Source of the DNA: CAZYQW01 sp964649825
Lineage (GTDB): Bacteria; Planctomycetota; B15-G4; JADJEK01
NCBI GenBank assembly: GCA_964649825.1
Contig: CAZYQW010000094.1
Location: forward strand, 1 to 64,000
DNA: 64,000 nucleotides
Direction: 5' to 3'
Shown here: positions 38,082 through 47,135 of the stretch, piece after piece
Layout: each line of letters begins with the position of its first letter
Position numbering within the stretch: the stretch's first letter is position 1
Notes under the pieces: generated by a model
What the model was told of the DNA's origin: nothing
Databases searched by the model: none
Seen by the model: only the letters and a program-made list of their open reading frames with translations
Program-made: the position numbers and the translations under genes

Positions 38082-40007
38082 ATGCGATCTCGAACGCTGC
38101 TGAGTGTCTCGCTGCTCCTCGTCGGAGGTAGCAGCACGGTCGGTTGGTCTCATGAGGAGCTGTTTCGTGTCGACGGTGCCGCGGCCCTGCAGAAGCTGGG
38201 CACCGAGGTCCGCTCCGCGGGGGACGTCGATGGAGATGGAGTGACCGACGTGCTCGTCGTGTCGGCCGCGACGGTCGGATCGGGGGCCGGCGCCGTGGTG
38301 CAGGTCCGCTCGGGCGCGGACGGCTCGATCGTATTGTCGCTCGATCCGGTGGCGCCGAACTCCCTGGGCAGCCCGTGCATTGCCGCGGCGGGGATCGGCG
38401 ACGTGGACGGGGACGACCACGACGACCTGGTGGTCGGGTTGTCGAACGCGGAGCAGGCGCGGGGTCTGGTCCGTCTCGTGTCGGGTGCGACCGGCGAGAC
38501 CCTTCATGAGATCCTCGGCTCGGAACCGTGGGATCACCTCGGAGCGGAGGTCTCAGGCGCCGGCGACGCGGATGGCGACGGCGTACCCGACTACGCTTAT
38601 TCGGAGCCTCGGAGCGAGTCCGACGTCCTCCCTCCGCGCGTCGTGGTGCGCTCCGGCGCGGATCACTCGATCCTGCACGAGCGGGAGGTTGGATCGCCGG
38701 TCTTCACCGTACGTGTCGAGCTGGCGCAGGTCGGCGACGTCGACATGGACGGTCGCGGCGATCTGCTGATCGGGTTCAGCCGTCCGCACGTCATCGGGCC
38801 GTCCGGCGCCCTGGTCGTCTCCGGCGCGGACGGATCGATTCAGTGGGAGTTCGAGGACGCCGCGATCCCGAGCTTCGGCGCGTGGATCGGCGCTCCTGGC
38901 GATCTCGATTCCGACGGCCACGCCGACGTCGGGGTCGCGGCTCCGTTCGGGTCCTCGGGCGAGCCGTCGGTCGTGCGGTTCTACTCGGGCGCCACGGGAA
39001 CGATGCTGTTCGAGCGGATCGATCCGTCCGGGCTCGGGTTCGGCGCCTCGATCGACGCGGCGGGCGACGTGACGCAGGACGGGGTCAACGACGTCGTGAT
39101 CGGGACGCCGCACGTCTCCGGCGTCGCCGGCTACCTGCACGGAAGCACCGGGATCTTCTCGTCCGAGCTCGCGCTGCCGCACTCGAAGGTGGCGGGCGCG
39201 TATGCCTTCGGGATGTTCGGATGGGCGGTGGCGGGACTGGGCGACGTCGACGAGGACGGCATCCCCGACTTCGCGGTCGGTGAGCCGGGAGCGTCGGGGG
39301 GCCAGGGCGCGATGCACGTCTACTCCGGCGTGCCGAGCGACGACGACGGCCCGTCGATCTTCGTCCCGGGCGACGTCATCGTGGGATCGGTCGATCCCCC
39401 CGACGACGATGATCGCGTTCGCTTCACGGGGCTCGCTGGCACCAAGGTGACGTTCGAGATCACGGCGGCCGCATCCCTGGCCGCGCGGATCGAGATCATC
39501 GGCGCCGAGCCGGAACCGGTCGCGTCATGGGAACTCCCGGCGACCGAGAAGACGAAGAAGCGCGTCTTGAAGGTGCCGGCCGACGGCGTGTACGAGGTCG
39601 TCGTCACCGGCCGCGACGGATCGACCGGCGGGTACGAGCTCCACACCGCGCTGAAGCTGAAGAAGAAGGCGCAGTGGATCGACAAGTCGATCGGGTTCAC
39701 GCCGGGCGAGCCCGCGCAGGTGACGTTCCATGCCGGCCCCGGGATGTCGCTCACCGGATTCGTCGACGGCAAGAAGGGCTTCACGGACGCACCGGCGCTC
39801 TCCCTCCAGGGACCGAAGGGCGAGTGGACCGATCTCGCTTCGTTCAGCTACGCGTACGAGACGACCGCCTCGCTCGCACTGGCGCCGCTCACCGACATCG
39901 GCGAGTTCGTGCTCCGGGCGGACGGGGCGACGGGCGTCAAGGCGAAGGTCGTGTTCACCCTGCAGGTGCTGCCGAATCTCGCGCAGAATTGGGTCTGGAT
40001 CGACTGA
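38082..40007 (+). CDS. Secreted FG-GAP repeat protein
   Basis: 641 residues with a signal peptide (MRSRTLLSVSLLLVGGSSTVG). Residues ~30-430 contain about seven FG-GAP repeats of the integrin-alpha propeller kind: GDVDGDGVTDVLV, GDVDGDDHDDLVVG, GDADGDGVPDYAY, GDVDMDGRGDLLIG, GDLDSDGHADVGVA and GDVDEDGIPDFAVG, each with a calcium-binding DxDxDG loop. The C-terminal ~200 residues resemble two pre-peptidase-like beta sandwiches. It is probably a surface adhesion or scaffolding protein. It stands alone between two opposing genes. Confidence 0.85.
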   Translation: MRSRTLLSVSLLLVGGSSTVGWSHEELFRVDGAAALQKLGTEVRSAGDVDGDGVTDVLVVSAATVGSGAGAVVQVRSGADGSIVLSLDPVAPNSLGSPCIAAAGIGDVDGDDHDDLVVGLSNAEQARGLVRLVSGATGETLHEILGSEPWDHLGAEVSGAGDADGDGVPDYAYSEPRSESDVLPPRVVVRSGADHSILHEREVGSPVFTVRVELAQVGDVDMDGRGDLLIGFSRPHVIGPSGALVVSGADGSIQWEFEDAAIPSFGAWIGAPGDLDSDGHADVGVAAPFGSSGEPSVVRFYSGATGTMLFERIDPSGLGFGASIDAAGDVTQDGVNDVVIGTPHVSGVAGYLHGSTGIFSSELALPHSKVAGAYAFGMFGWAVAGLGDVDEDGIPDFAVGEPGASGGQGAMHVYSGVPSDDDGPSIFVPGDVIVGSVDPPDDDDRVRFTGLAGTKVTFEITAAASLAARIEIIGAEPEPVASWELPATEKTKKRVLKVPADGVYEVVVTGRDGSTGGYELHTALKLKKKAQWIDKSIGFTPGEPAQVTFHAGPGMSLTGFVDGKKGFTDAPALSLQGPKGEWTDLASFSYAYETTASLALAPLTDIGEFVLRADGATGVKAKVVFTLQVLPNLAQNWVWID

Positions 40008-40099
40008 CGGGCGCCATGGGGCGGGGGCGGCGGGGGCGCGATTGCCGGGCGACCCTCGCTGCCGATCACGGTCGAGGAGCGGCCGCCTCGCGCCGGCGG

Positions 40100-41644
40100 T
40101 CAGAACGCCTTCGCGACCTTCTCCCCGGCCACGCGCCGGATCATGTCGTAGGCGCTGAACTCATACGGCGTCCCCGTGAACCTCCGGCTCCGGAGCCGCG
40201 AGCCGGCGCGCCGGCGCAGGAATTTCGAGAACGGCCCTCGTCCCCCCGCGTTGCCGTCGAACCAAGGCGCGAGCGTGGTGAAGTTCTTCCACGCCTTCTG
40301 CACCTCGGGGGGGATCTGCCCCCACCATGAGTTGAACTTGTAGTCGAAGAAACGGCCCCAGTCCTCGAACGTCTTCGGCGGCGGGTAGCCCATCTCGAGC
40401 GACTTCTGCCACCACGCCGAGCCCGGGATGGGTCGGTACGGAAAGACCTCCGACGAGCACGTCGGGTACTTGGTCTTCATCAGGGCCGCTTCGTAGATGG
40501 TCTCGTACATCGACTCGTGCGTCTCGTCCGGGTAGCCGATGATGTACGTCACCGCGAACTGGATCCCCGCGTCGTACATGCGACCGATCGCGCGGTCCGT
40601 CCAGCCCTCCTTGATGTTCTTGCGGATGAGCTTCTGCGTCTCCTCGGTCGCCGCCTCCGCGCCGGTGATCAGCAGGTGGCAGCCGGAGCGCTTCAACAGC
40701 CCGATCGTCTCGTCCGAGTACTGGCAGACCTGCTTGATCTCGATCGTCGCGTTCCAGCGGATGTCCATCCCGGACTCGATCAGGCGCTCGCAGAACCGCG
40801 CCGTCCGCGACTCGAGCACGCCGAAGTTCGCGTCCTGGATGCGGAGCACGTCGAAGGGATCCTTCCGATGGATCTCGACCAGTCGATCGACGAGCGTGTC
40901 GGCGTCGATCTTGACCCACCGGCGGCCGGCGATTCCCGGCGAGCAGCAGAACTCGCATGGCTCGGGACAACCGAACGAGGTGAAGTACGACAGGCCGCGA
41001 AGCGGTTTGTCATGCGGAAGGTCGAGCGGATTCGGCAGCTTGTTCCGGACGCGGCGCCCGTGCGGCGCGTGGCGCTGCGCGAGGTCGTAGTACTTCTGGA
41101 GGTCGATCAGGTGGAACGCGGGCGGCGGAAGGTCGTCCATCGGCACGACCTTGCGGCGCGGCGTGAAGTGGAGCTGGTCGCCGCGCCAGAGCACCAACCC
41201 GTCGACCGTCTCGAGGTTGGAGCCGTGGTCGATCGCCTGCACGAGCTCGGGAAACGTCGCTTCACCCTGGCCGAGCGCGACCGCGTCGCAGAAACCGCTC
41301 TGGAGATAGAGCTCGGGAATCGACGACGGGAACCACCCGCCCCAGACGATCGGCAGCTTCGGGTGGCGCTGCCGCACCGCCTCGGCCACGATCGCGCCGT
41401 CGTAGACCTGGTAGCCGAGGATGCAGGACGACGCGAACAGGAGCGCGCCGTCGCACGCTTCCAGGCACTTTTCCAGGTAGCGCGGCTCGACCATCGCATC
41501 GATCACCTGGACGTCGTACCCGAGGGCCTCGACCGGGCTCGCGATGTGGAGCAGCTCGATCGGTTGCAGGTCGGGGCTCGCGAGGTCGCCGATGGTCGGA
41601 TCGACGCGCGACGGAAGGAAGAGGACGATGCGCTTTCTCGCCAT
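40100..41644 (-). CDS. B12-binding radical SAM protein, paralogue 2
   Basis: 514 residues. The cluster cysteines C226, C230 and C233 (TSFGCPEPCEFCCSP) and the RIQDANFGV, GAEAATEETQKLIRKNIKEGW and YIIGYPDETHESM blocks match the third paralogue almost word for word. The N-terminal B12-binding-like domain keeps GYQVYDGAIVAE and WGGWFPSSIPELYL. It lies 14 bases downstream of paralogue 3 and is almost certainly in one operon with it. Function is unknown. Confidence 0.85.
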   Translation of the reverse strand: MARKRIVLFLPSRVDPTIGDLASPDLQPIELLHIASPVEALGYDVQVIDAMVEPRYLEKCLEACDGALLFASSCILGYQVYDGAIVAEAVRQRHPKLPIVWGGWFPSSIPELYLQSGFCDAVALGQGEATFPELVQAIDHGSNLETVDGLVLWRGDQLHFTPRRKVVPMDDLPPPAFHLIDLQKYYDLAQRHAPHGRRVRNKLPNPLDLPHDKPLRGLSYFTSFGCPEPCEFCCSPGIAGRRWVKIDADTLVDRLVEIHRKDPFDVLRIQDANFGVLESRTARFCERLIESGMDIRWNATIEIKQVCQYSDETIGLLKRSGCHLLITGAEAATEETQKLIRKNIKEGWTDRAIGRMYDAGIQFAVTYIIGYPDETHESMYETIYEAALMKTKYPTCSSEVFPYRPIPGSAWWQKSLEMGYPPPKTFEDWGRFFDYKFNSWWGQIPPEVQKAWKNFTTLAPWFDGNAGGRGPFSKFLRRRAGSRLRSRRFTGTPYEFSAYDMIRRVAGEKVAKAF

Positions 41645-41658
41645 GCTGCTCTGCCGTC

Positions 41659-43230
41659 TCAAAGCGCCTTCGCGGCGCGCTCGCCGGCGAACCGGCGGAA
41701 CATGTCGAACGCCTTGAACTCGACCGGGGCGCCGTACCGTTTGGTGCGCAGCCGCCACCCCGCGGAGCGCCGGATCAGCTTCGAGACCGGACCGCGGCCG
41801 CCCGCGTTGCCGTCGAACCACGGTGCCATCACGGTGTAGCGCCGCCACAGCTTCTGGATCTCGGGCGGGATCTGCCCCCACCATGAGTTGAACTTGTAGT
41901 CGAAGAACTTGCCCCAGTCCTCGAACGTGGTCGGCGGGACGTAGCCCGCGTCGAGGGACGGCTTCCAGAACGCCGACCCGGGGATCGGTCGGTACGGGAA
42001 CACCTCGGACGAGCAGCTCGGGTACTTCCACTTCATCTCGGCCGCCTGCAGGATCGTCTCGCGCATCGATGCGACCGTCTCGCCGGGGTAGCCGATGATG
42101 TACGTGAGTCCGGACTGGATGCCGCGCTCATGCATGCGGGCCATCGCTCGCTCGGTCCAACCCTCCTTGATGTTCTTGCGGATCAGCTTCTGCGTCTCCT
42201 CCGTCGCCGCCTCGGCGCCGAACCAGCAGAGGTGGCAGCCCGACTTCTTCATCAGGTCGAGAGTCTCGTCCGAGTACTGGCAGATCTGCTTGATCTCGAT
42301 CGTGCCGTTCCACTGGACGTCGATCCCGGACGCGATCAACGCCTCGCAGAACGTCTTCATGCGCTTCTCGGCCACGCCGAAGTTCGCGTCCTGGAACCGG
42401 ATGATGTCGTACGGAGTCTTTTTGTGGATCTCGACCAGGCGTGCGACCAGCATCTCCGGGTCGAGCGCGACCCAGCGGCGCCCGGCGAACTCGGGCGAGC
42501 AGCAGAACTCGCACGGCTCGGGGCAGCCGAACGACGAGAAGTAGGAGAGCCCGCGGAACGGGCGGCCGGTCGACTTGTACGGTTCGGGCGGCGGAAGCCG
42601 ATTGCGGATGCGGTGGCCGACGTTCGCCGTCTTCGCATTCAAGTCGAAGTAGCGATTCAGATCGATGAGGTGGAAGGATGGCTCGGGGAGCTCGTCCAGG
42701 TGCACCACCTTGCGCCGCGGCGTGAAGTAGACTTCGCCGTCCTTCGCGAGGATCACCCCGTCGATTTCGGCCAGCCGCGCTTGCAGGTCGTCGCCGTTCT
42801 TGCCGTCGCAGGCCAGCGCGGCGTTCAGCATCTCGACGAACGTGATCTCGCCTTGGCCGTGGCAAATCGCGTCGCAGAAGCGGCTCTTCAGGTAGAGCTC
42901 GGGGATCGAGCCGGGGAACCAGCCGCCCCAGAAGATCGGAAGCCGCGGATGCTTCGCGCGGACCATCTCGGCCACCACCGCGCCGTCGTAGACCTGGTAG
43001 CCGAGGATGCAGGACGAGGCGAACGCGGTCGCGCCCTCGCACGCCGCGACGACCTTCTCCTTGTAGTTCGACTCGGTCATCGCGTCGATCAGGACCACCT
43101 CGTAGCCCGCCTGTTCGGCCGGGCTTGCGATGTGGACGAGCTCGAGCGGTTGGAGGTCGGCCGCCGGGAGGTCGCCGATGGTCGGATCGACGCGGGACGG
43201 CAGGAAGAGGACGACCTTTTTCTTCGCCAC
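41659..43230 (-). CDS. B12-binding radical SAM protein, paralogue 3
   Basis: 523 residues from a GTG with GAGGG 5 bases upstream. Cluster cysteines C236, C240 and C243. The two products share FLPSRVDPTIGDL, HIASP, SSCILGYQVYDGA, LIRKNIKEGW and FFDYKFNSWWGQIPPE, showing a tandem duplication with later divergence. Relative to paralogue 2 an extra ~10 residues (near 140-155) separate the B12-binding and SAM domains. It may act as a pair with paralogue 2; the substrate is not deducible. Confidence 0.85.
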   Translation of the reverse strand: MAKKKVVLFLPSRVDPTIGDLPAADLQPLELVHIASPAEQAGYEVVLIDAMTESNYKEKVVAACEGATAFASSCILGYQVYDGAVVAEMVRAKHPRLPIFWGGWFPGSIPELYLKSRFCDAICHGQGEITFVEMLNAALACDGKNGDDLQARLAEIDGVILAKDGEVYFTPRRKVVHLDELPEPSFHLIDLNRYFDLNAKTANVGHRIRNRLPPPEPYKSTGRPFRGLSYFSSFGCPEPCEFCCSPEFAGRRWVALDPEMLVARLVEIHKKTPYDIIRFQDANFGVAEKRMKTFCEALIASGIDVQWNGTIEIKQICQYSDETLDLMKKSGCHLCWFGAEAATEETQKLIRKNIKEGWTERAMARMHERGIQSGLTYIIGYPGETVASMRETILQAAEMKWKYPSCSSEVFPYRPIPGSAFWKPSLDAGYVPPTTFEDWGKFFDYKFNSWWGQIPPEIQKLWRRYTVMAPWFDGNAGGRGPVSKLIRRSAGWRLRTKRYGAPVEFKAFDMFRRFAGERAAKAL

Positions 43231-43395
43231 GGATCCCTCGGCAGGCGGAGCGGAACCAAAGACTGATGAACGATTTAGGCTGAGGCGGGTGCCGCGTTCC
43301 GCCTGGAACGTCGGCACGCTCGAATCGCTATACCTTAGCCCGTATTCGACGAGTGCCAATCGAGTTCTTGAACGCCGGGGGCCGAGGCGGACGCG

Positions 43396-44331
43396 TCAGG
43401 GCTCCTTCAGAAGCCGCAACAGCTTGTTCTCGGTGGAGAGGACGAGGGTGGTGTCGCCGTCGACGAACGCGGTCCGGTAGGTGTCGAGCGTCTTCACGAA
43501 CGCGTAGAAGTCGGGGTCGGCGCCGTACGCGTCGGCGTAGATCGTGCTCGCCGCCGCGTCGGCGCGGCCGCGGATCGTCTCGGCCTCACGGATTCCCTCG
43601 GACTCGATCCGGCGCTCCTCCTTCTCCTTCTGGCCCTCGATCTCGGCCCGCTTCCCCTCGCCCTCCGAGCGGTACTTCTCGGCGATCTGGTTGCGCTCGG
43701 CGATCATGCGCGCGTACACCTCCTGGCGGACTTTCTCGGCGTAGTCGATCCGGCGCACGCGGAAGTCGATGAGCTCGATCCCGAGCGCGGCGACCGTCTT
43801 CTTCGAGTCCTCGAAGATCCCATGGATCAGGCGCTCGCGCCCCACGGTCACCTCGTCGGCGGCGCTCGCGCCGGTCACCTCGAGATCGAGGTCGGGGTCC
43901 GCGTTGAAGTCGCGGTTCTGTTCACGGACCGCCTCGATCAGGTTGTTCTCGCGGATCGCGTTCTTGGCGGCCGCGTCGAGGATGTCGTCGATCCGGCTCT
44001 GCGCGACGCGCTCGTCACGGACGCTCTGCAGGAAGAGCAGGGGATCTCGGATGCGCCAACGCGCGGTCGTGTCGACCAGGATCGTCTTCTTGTCCTTCGT
44101 CAGGATCTCGTTCGGCTCGCCGCTCCACTCGAGGATCCGCTTGTCGAAGCGCAGCACCTGCTGGATGAACGGCACCCGGAAATAGAGACCCGCCTCCGTG
44201 AGCGGGCCGCGCACCGGCCGCCCGAACTGGGTCACGATCGCCTGCTCGGTCTCATGCACGGTGTACGCGCTCGACGAGACGAACACGAGGAGCAGGAACC
44301 CCAGGACGAGGAACGCTCCGCCGCGGCTCAT
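43396..44331 (-). CDS. hflC: HflC, regulator of membrane protease FtsH
   Basis: 311 residues. One N-terminal membrane helix (AFLVLGFLLLVFVSSSAYTV), then the SPFH/band 7 domain with EQAIVTQFGRPVRGPL and a long coiled-coil helix (ARMIAERNQIAEKYRSEGEG). It forms a periplasmic cage with HflK around FtsH. The ATG overlaps the hflK stop by four bases (ATGA). The order hflK-hflC is standard; the genes are not beside hflX or hfq here. Confidence 0.93.
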   Translation of the reverse strand: MSRGGAFLVLGFLLLVFVSSSAYTVHETEQAIVTQFGRPVRGPLTEAGLYFRVPFIQQVLRFDKRILEWSGEPNEILTKDKKTILVDTTARWRIRDPLLFLQSVRDERVAQSRIDDILDAAAKNAIRENNLIEAVREQNRDFNADPDLDLEVTGASAADEVTVGRERLIHGIFEDSKKTVAALGIELIDFRVRRIDYAEKVRQEVYARMIAERNQIAEKYRSEGEGKRAEIEGQKEKEERRIESEGIREAETIRGRADAAASTIYADAYGADPDFYAFVKTLDTYRTAFVDGDTTLVLSTENKLLRLLKEP

Positions 44332-45311
44332 CGGTCACCTCCGGCGCCCGGCAGCAGTTCGAGCATCGGCAGGACTCCCGTCACGTCGTCATCGATGATG
44401 ACCTTGCGGCGTACTTTCGGCAGGATCTCGCCCAGGACCTCGAGGTAGAGCCGCTGCCGCGTCACCGCGGGCGCCTTCTGGTACTCGGTGAGGACTCGCG
44501 TGAACCGGTCCGCTTCGCCGCGCGCGCGGTTGACGCGGTCGATCTCGTAGCCTTCGGCCGCGCTGATGAGCTGGGTGGCGCGACCCTGGGCGGAGGGGAT
44601 CACCTGGTTGTATCCCTGGCGCGCGCGGTTGATCGTCGTCTCGCGCTCCTGTTTCGCCGCCTCGACGTCGGTGAACGAAGGTCGGACCGGCTCGGGGGGG
44701 AGGGCGTTCTGGAGCTCGATGCGCTCGATCTGGATGCCCACGACGTACAGGTCGAGGATCTTCTGCAGGCGTTGCTCGGCGTCCGTCTCGATCTGGCGCG
44801 TTCCGATCGTCAGCACCTCGTAGCCGCTGCGGTCCCCGATTTCGGCCCGCATGACCGACTCGGTGATCGCGCGCAGGGTTCGGCGGGGATCGCGGACGCT
44901 GAACAGGTAGTCCTTCGCGTCCTTGATCTTGAACTGCACCGCCCACTCGACGTCGACCTGGTTCAGGTCGCCGGTCAGCATGAGGGACTCGTGCTCGTGC
45001 TCGGCCCGCTCGTAGCGGGTGCGCGCCGCGCTCGCGTCGACGGTGCGATAGCCGAACTCCTCGCGCTCGACCCGCAGGACCTTCACGCTCTCGGCGGACT
45101 CCACGATCGGCAGCTTGAAGTGGAGGCCAGGCCCCTCGACCCGGACGAAACGGCCGAAGCGCGTGACGACCGCCTCCTCGTCGGGGCCGACCGTGTAGTA
45201 CGTGGAGCCCACGATCAGCACCGCGGCGAAGACGAGCAGCGCGATGCCGCCGATCCTGAGCCGCTGTCCGAGTGGTTGTGCGCCGCCGGGGACGCGCCTC
45301 ATGTCGACCAT
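44328..45311 (-). CDS. hflK: HflK, regulator of membrane protease FtsH
   Basis: 327 residues from the ATG that starts MVDMRRVPGG. Membrane helix at about 20-40 (GIALLVFAAVLIVGSTYY), followed by SPFH: GPDEEAVVTRFGRFVRVEGPGLHFKLP, VQFKIKDAKDYLFSV and the helical arm AAKQERETTINRARQGYNQV. It partners HflC and modulates FtsH degradation of membrane proteins. E. coli HflK has a glycine-rich N-terminal tail that is mostly absent here. GAGGGC lies 13 bases upstream of the start. Confidence 0.92.
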   Translation of the reverse strand: MVDMRRVPGGAQPLGQRLRIGGIALLVFAAVLIVGSTYYTVGPDEEAVVTRFGRFVRVEGPGLHFKLPIVESAESVKVLRVEREEFGYRTVDASAARTRYERAEHEHESLMLTGDLNQVDVEWAVQFKIKDAKDYLFSVRDPRRTLRAITESVMRAEIGDRSGYEVLTIGTRQIETDAEQRLQKILDLYVVGIQIERIELQNALPPEPVRPSFTDVEAAKQERETTINRARQGYNQVIPSAQGRATQLISAAEGYEIDRVNRARGEADRFTRVLTEYQKAPAVTRQRLYLEVLGEILPKVRRKVIIDDDVTGVLPMLELLPGAGGDR

Positions 45312-45499
45312 CGTGGTTTTGCCCTCGAGACCAGAGAACCGAGACCCGTATGGCCGACCGAGAATAGAGATCGCGCGCCGCGAACGGTGCGGGAACCCGC
45401 CGCACCCGTCAGAACGAGGGTCCCGGCCCGCGCAGGAGACGGATCCGGCCGCGGGCCGGCCCTTGCGGGTGGGATCGTTCGCCGCCACGATGGGGGGCC

Positions 45500-46822
45500 A
45501 TGGACCCGAGCACGAGACGTCACTTCCTCCTCGGTGGAGCGCGGGCGGCCGGAGTCTCGCTGCTCACGGCGGTCCTCGTCCCCGGTGGCGGCCTCCACGC
45601 GGCGCGCGTCGTTCGGCAGGTGAACGGGCGGACCGACGACGATCTCGCCCAGGATGAGGACTTCTGGCTCGAGATCCAGCGGTCGTTCGCCGTCGATCGC
45701 TCGCTCATCAACTTGAACAACGGCGGGGTCTCCCCGGCTCCGGGCGTCGTGATGGACGCGATGCGGCGGTTCGACGAGTACTCGAACCACGCGCCGGCCC
45801 GCACCATGTGGCGCGACCTGCAGCCGGAGTACGAGACCGTCCGCTCACGGCTGGCCCGCGTGTTCGGCTGCGACGCCGAGGAGGTCGCGATCACGCGCAA
45901 CGCCACCGAGGCGCTCGACAACCTGATCTTCGGCGTCGATCTGGCGCCGGGGGACGAGGTGCTCACGACGAATCAGGACTACCCGACGATGCTCTCCGCG
46001 TGGCGTCACCGCGTCGCACGGCACGGAGTCGTGCTCCGGACCGTCGCGCTGCCGACGCCGGCGCCCTCGCTCGACGCGCTGGCGCGCGTGTTCGAAGAGA
46101 ACCTCTCGGACCGCACGCGCGTCGTCCTCCTGAGCCACGTCGTCAACCTCACCGGCCAGATCCTCCCCGTGCGGCGCATCGTCGACCGGTGCCGCGACCG
46201 GGGGATCGAGGTCTTCGTCGACGGCGCGCACAGCTTCTGTCAGGTTCCGTTCGCGCGCGACGACCTCGACTGCGACTACTTCGGCACGAGCCTCCACAAG
46301 TGGCTCTGCGGGCCGATCGGCAGCGGCATGCTCTACGTCCGGAGCGACAAGGTGAAGAGCATCTGGCCGCTGTTCGGGCAGATGGACGTGGCGAGCGACG
46401 ACGTTCGCAAGTTCGAGGCGGTCGGCACCCACCCCGCGTCGCATCGGCTGGCGATCAGCGAGGCGCTCGTCTTCCACGAGGCGATCGGCGCCGCGCGGAA
46501 GGCGGCGCGGCTGCGCTTCCTCCGCGATCGTTGGGCCCTACGGTTCAAGGAGGAACCGCGGGTTCGATTCCATGCGAAGCTCGACGCGGCAGATTCGTGC
46601 TCGTTCGCGACCATCGGAATCGATGGGATCGATCCCGGCGAGCTCACCGCCTACTTGTGGCGACGACACTGCATCGTGACGTCTCCGGTGATCCACGAGG
46701 ACGTGAACGGCGTGCGCGTGACGCCGTCGATCTACACGACGACGGCCGAGGTCGACCTCTTCGGAGAGGCGCTGTCGGACGTGCTCGAACACGGGCTCGA
46801 GGGCGAGCCGAGAAAGGGCTGA
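45500..46822 (+). CDS. Tat-exported class V aminotransferase-fold enzyme
   Basis: 440 residues. The N terminus STRRHFLLGGARAAG followed by a hydrophobic run is a twin-arginine signal, so the protein is probably folded with its cofactor and exported. The body is a PLP fold-type I, isopenicillin-N-epimerase/cysteine-desulfurase-like protein: RNATEALDNLIFGVDL, HVVNLTGQILPVR, DGAHSFCQVPF, and the PLP lysine in TSLHKWLCGPIGSG. Substrate is unknown. It is followed after three bases by a Rieske ferredoxin, so the two probably cooperate. Confidence 0.85.
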   Translation: MDPSTRRHFLLGGARAAGVSLLTAVLVPGGGLHAARVVRQVNGRTDDDLAQDEDFWLEIQRSFAVDRSLINLNNGGVSPAPGVVMDAMRRFDEYSNHAPARTMWRDLQPEYETVRSRLARVFGCDAEEVAITRNATEALDNLIFGVDLAPGDEVLTTNQDYPTMLSAWRHRVARHGVVLRTVALPTPAPSLDALARVFEENLSDRTRVVLLSHVVNLTGQILPVRRIVDRCRDRGIEVFVDGAHSFCQVPFARDDLDCDYFGTSLHKWLCGPIGSGMLYVRSDKVKSIWPLFGQMDVASDDVRKFEAVGTHPASHRLAISEALVFHEAIGAARKAARLRFLRDRWALRFKEEPRVRFHAKLDAADSCSFATIGIDGIDPGELTAYLWRRHCIVTSPVIHEDVNGVRVTPSIYTTTAEVDLFGEALSDVLEHGLEGEPRKG

Positions 46823-46825
46823 CGA

Positions 46826-47131
46826 ATGGCGGACGTGAAGGTCGCGAAGGTGTCGGAGATCCCGGACGGGAAGGGGCGAGCGTTCGACGTGGAGGGCGTT
46901 CGCATCGCGGTGTTCAACGTCGGCGGGACGTTTCGCGCGATTGGAGACTCCTGCACGCACCTTGGGGCGTCGCTCGCGGAAGGAGCGGTCGCCGGCCAGA
47001 ACGTGATCTGCCCGTGGCACGGCGCGCAGTTCAACCTCCACACGGGAGACCCGCTCGGTCCGCCGGCGCGCGGCGGCACCGGCTGCTTCACCTGCCGCGT
47101 CGACGGCGAAGACGTGGTCGTCGAGGTCTGA
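46826..47131 (+). CDS. Rieske [2Fe-2S] ferredoxin-like protein
   Basis: 101 residues, a lone Rieske domain: ligands C43 and H45 in CTHLG and C62 and H65 in CPWHG, plus the usual GD and PPARGG loops. No signal peptide or membrane anchor, so it is soluble and cytoplasmic-looking. It resembles bacterial nonhaem-type electron-transfer ferredoxins (NirD or BphF-like). It is sandwiched between the aminotransferase-fold gene and an unknown gene with gaps of 3 and 4 bases; the three form an operon. Confidence 0.92.
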   Translation: MADVKVAKVSEIPDGKGRAFDVEGVRIAVFNVGGTFRAIGDSCTHLGASLAEGAVAGQNVICPWHGAQFNLHTGDPLGPPARGGTGCFTCRVDGEDVVVEV

Positions 47132-47135
47132 CGCG

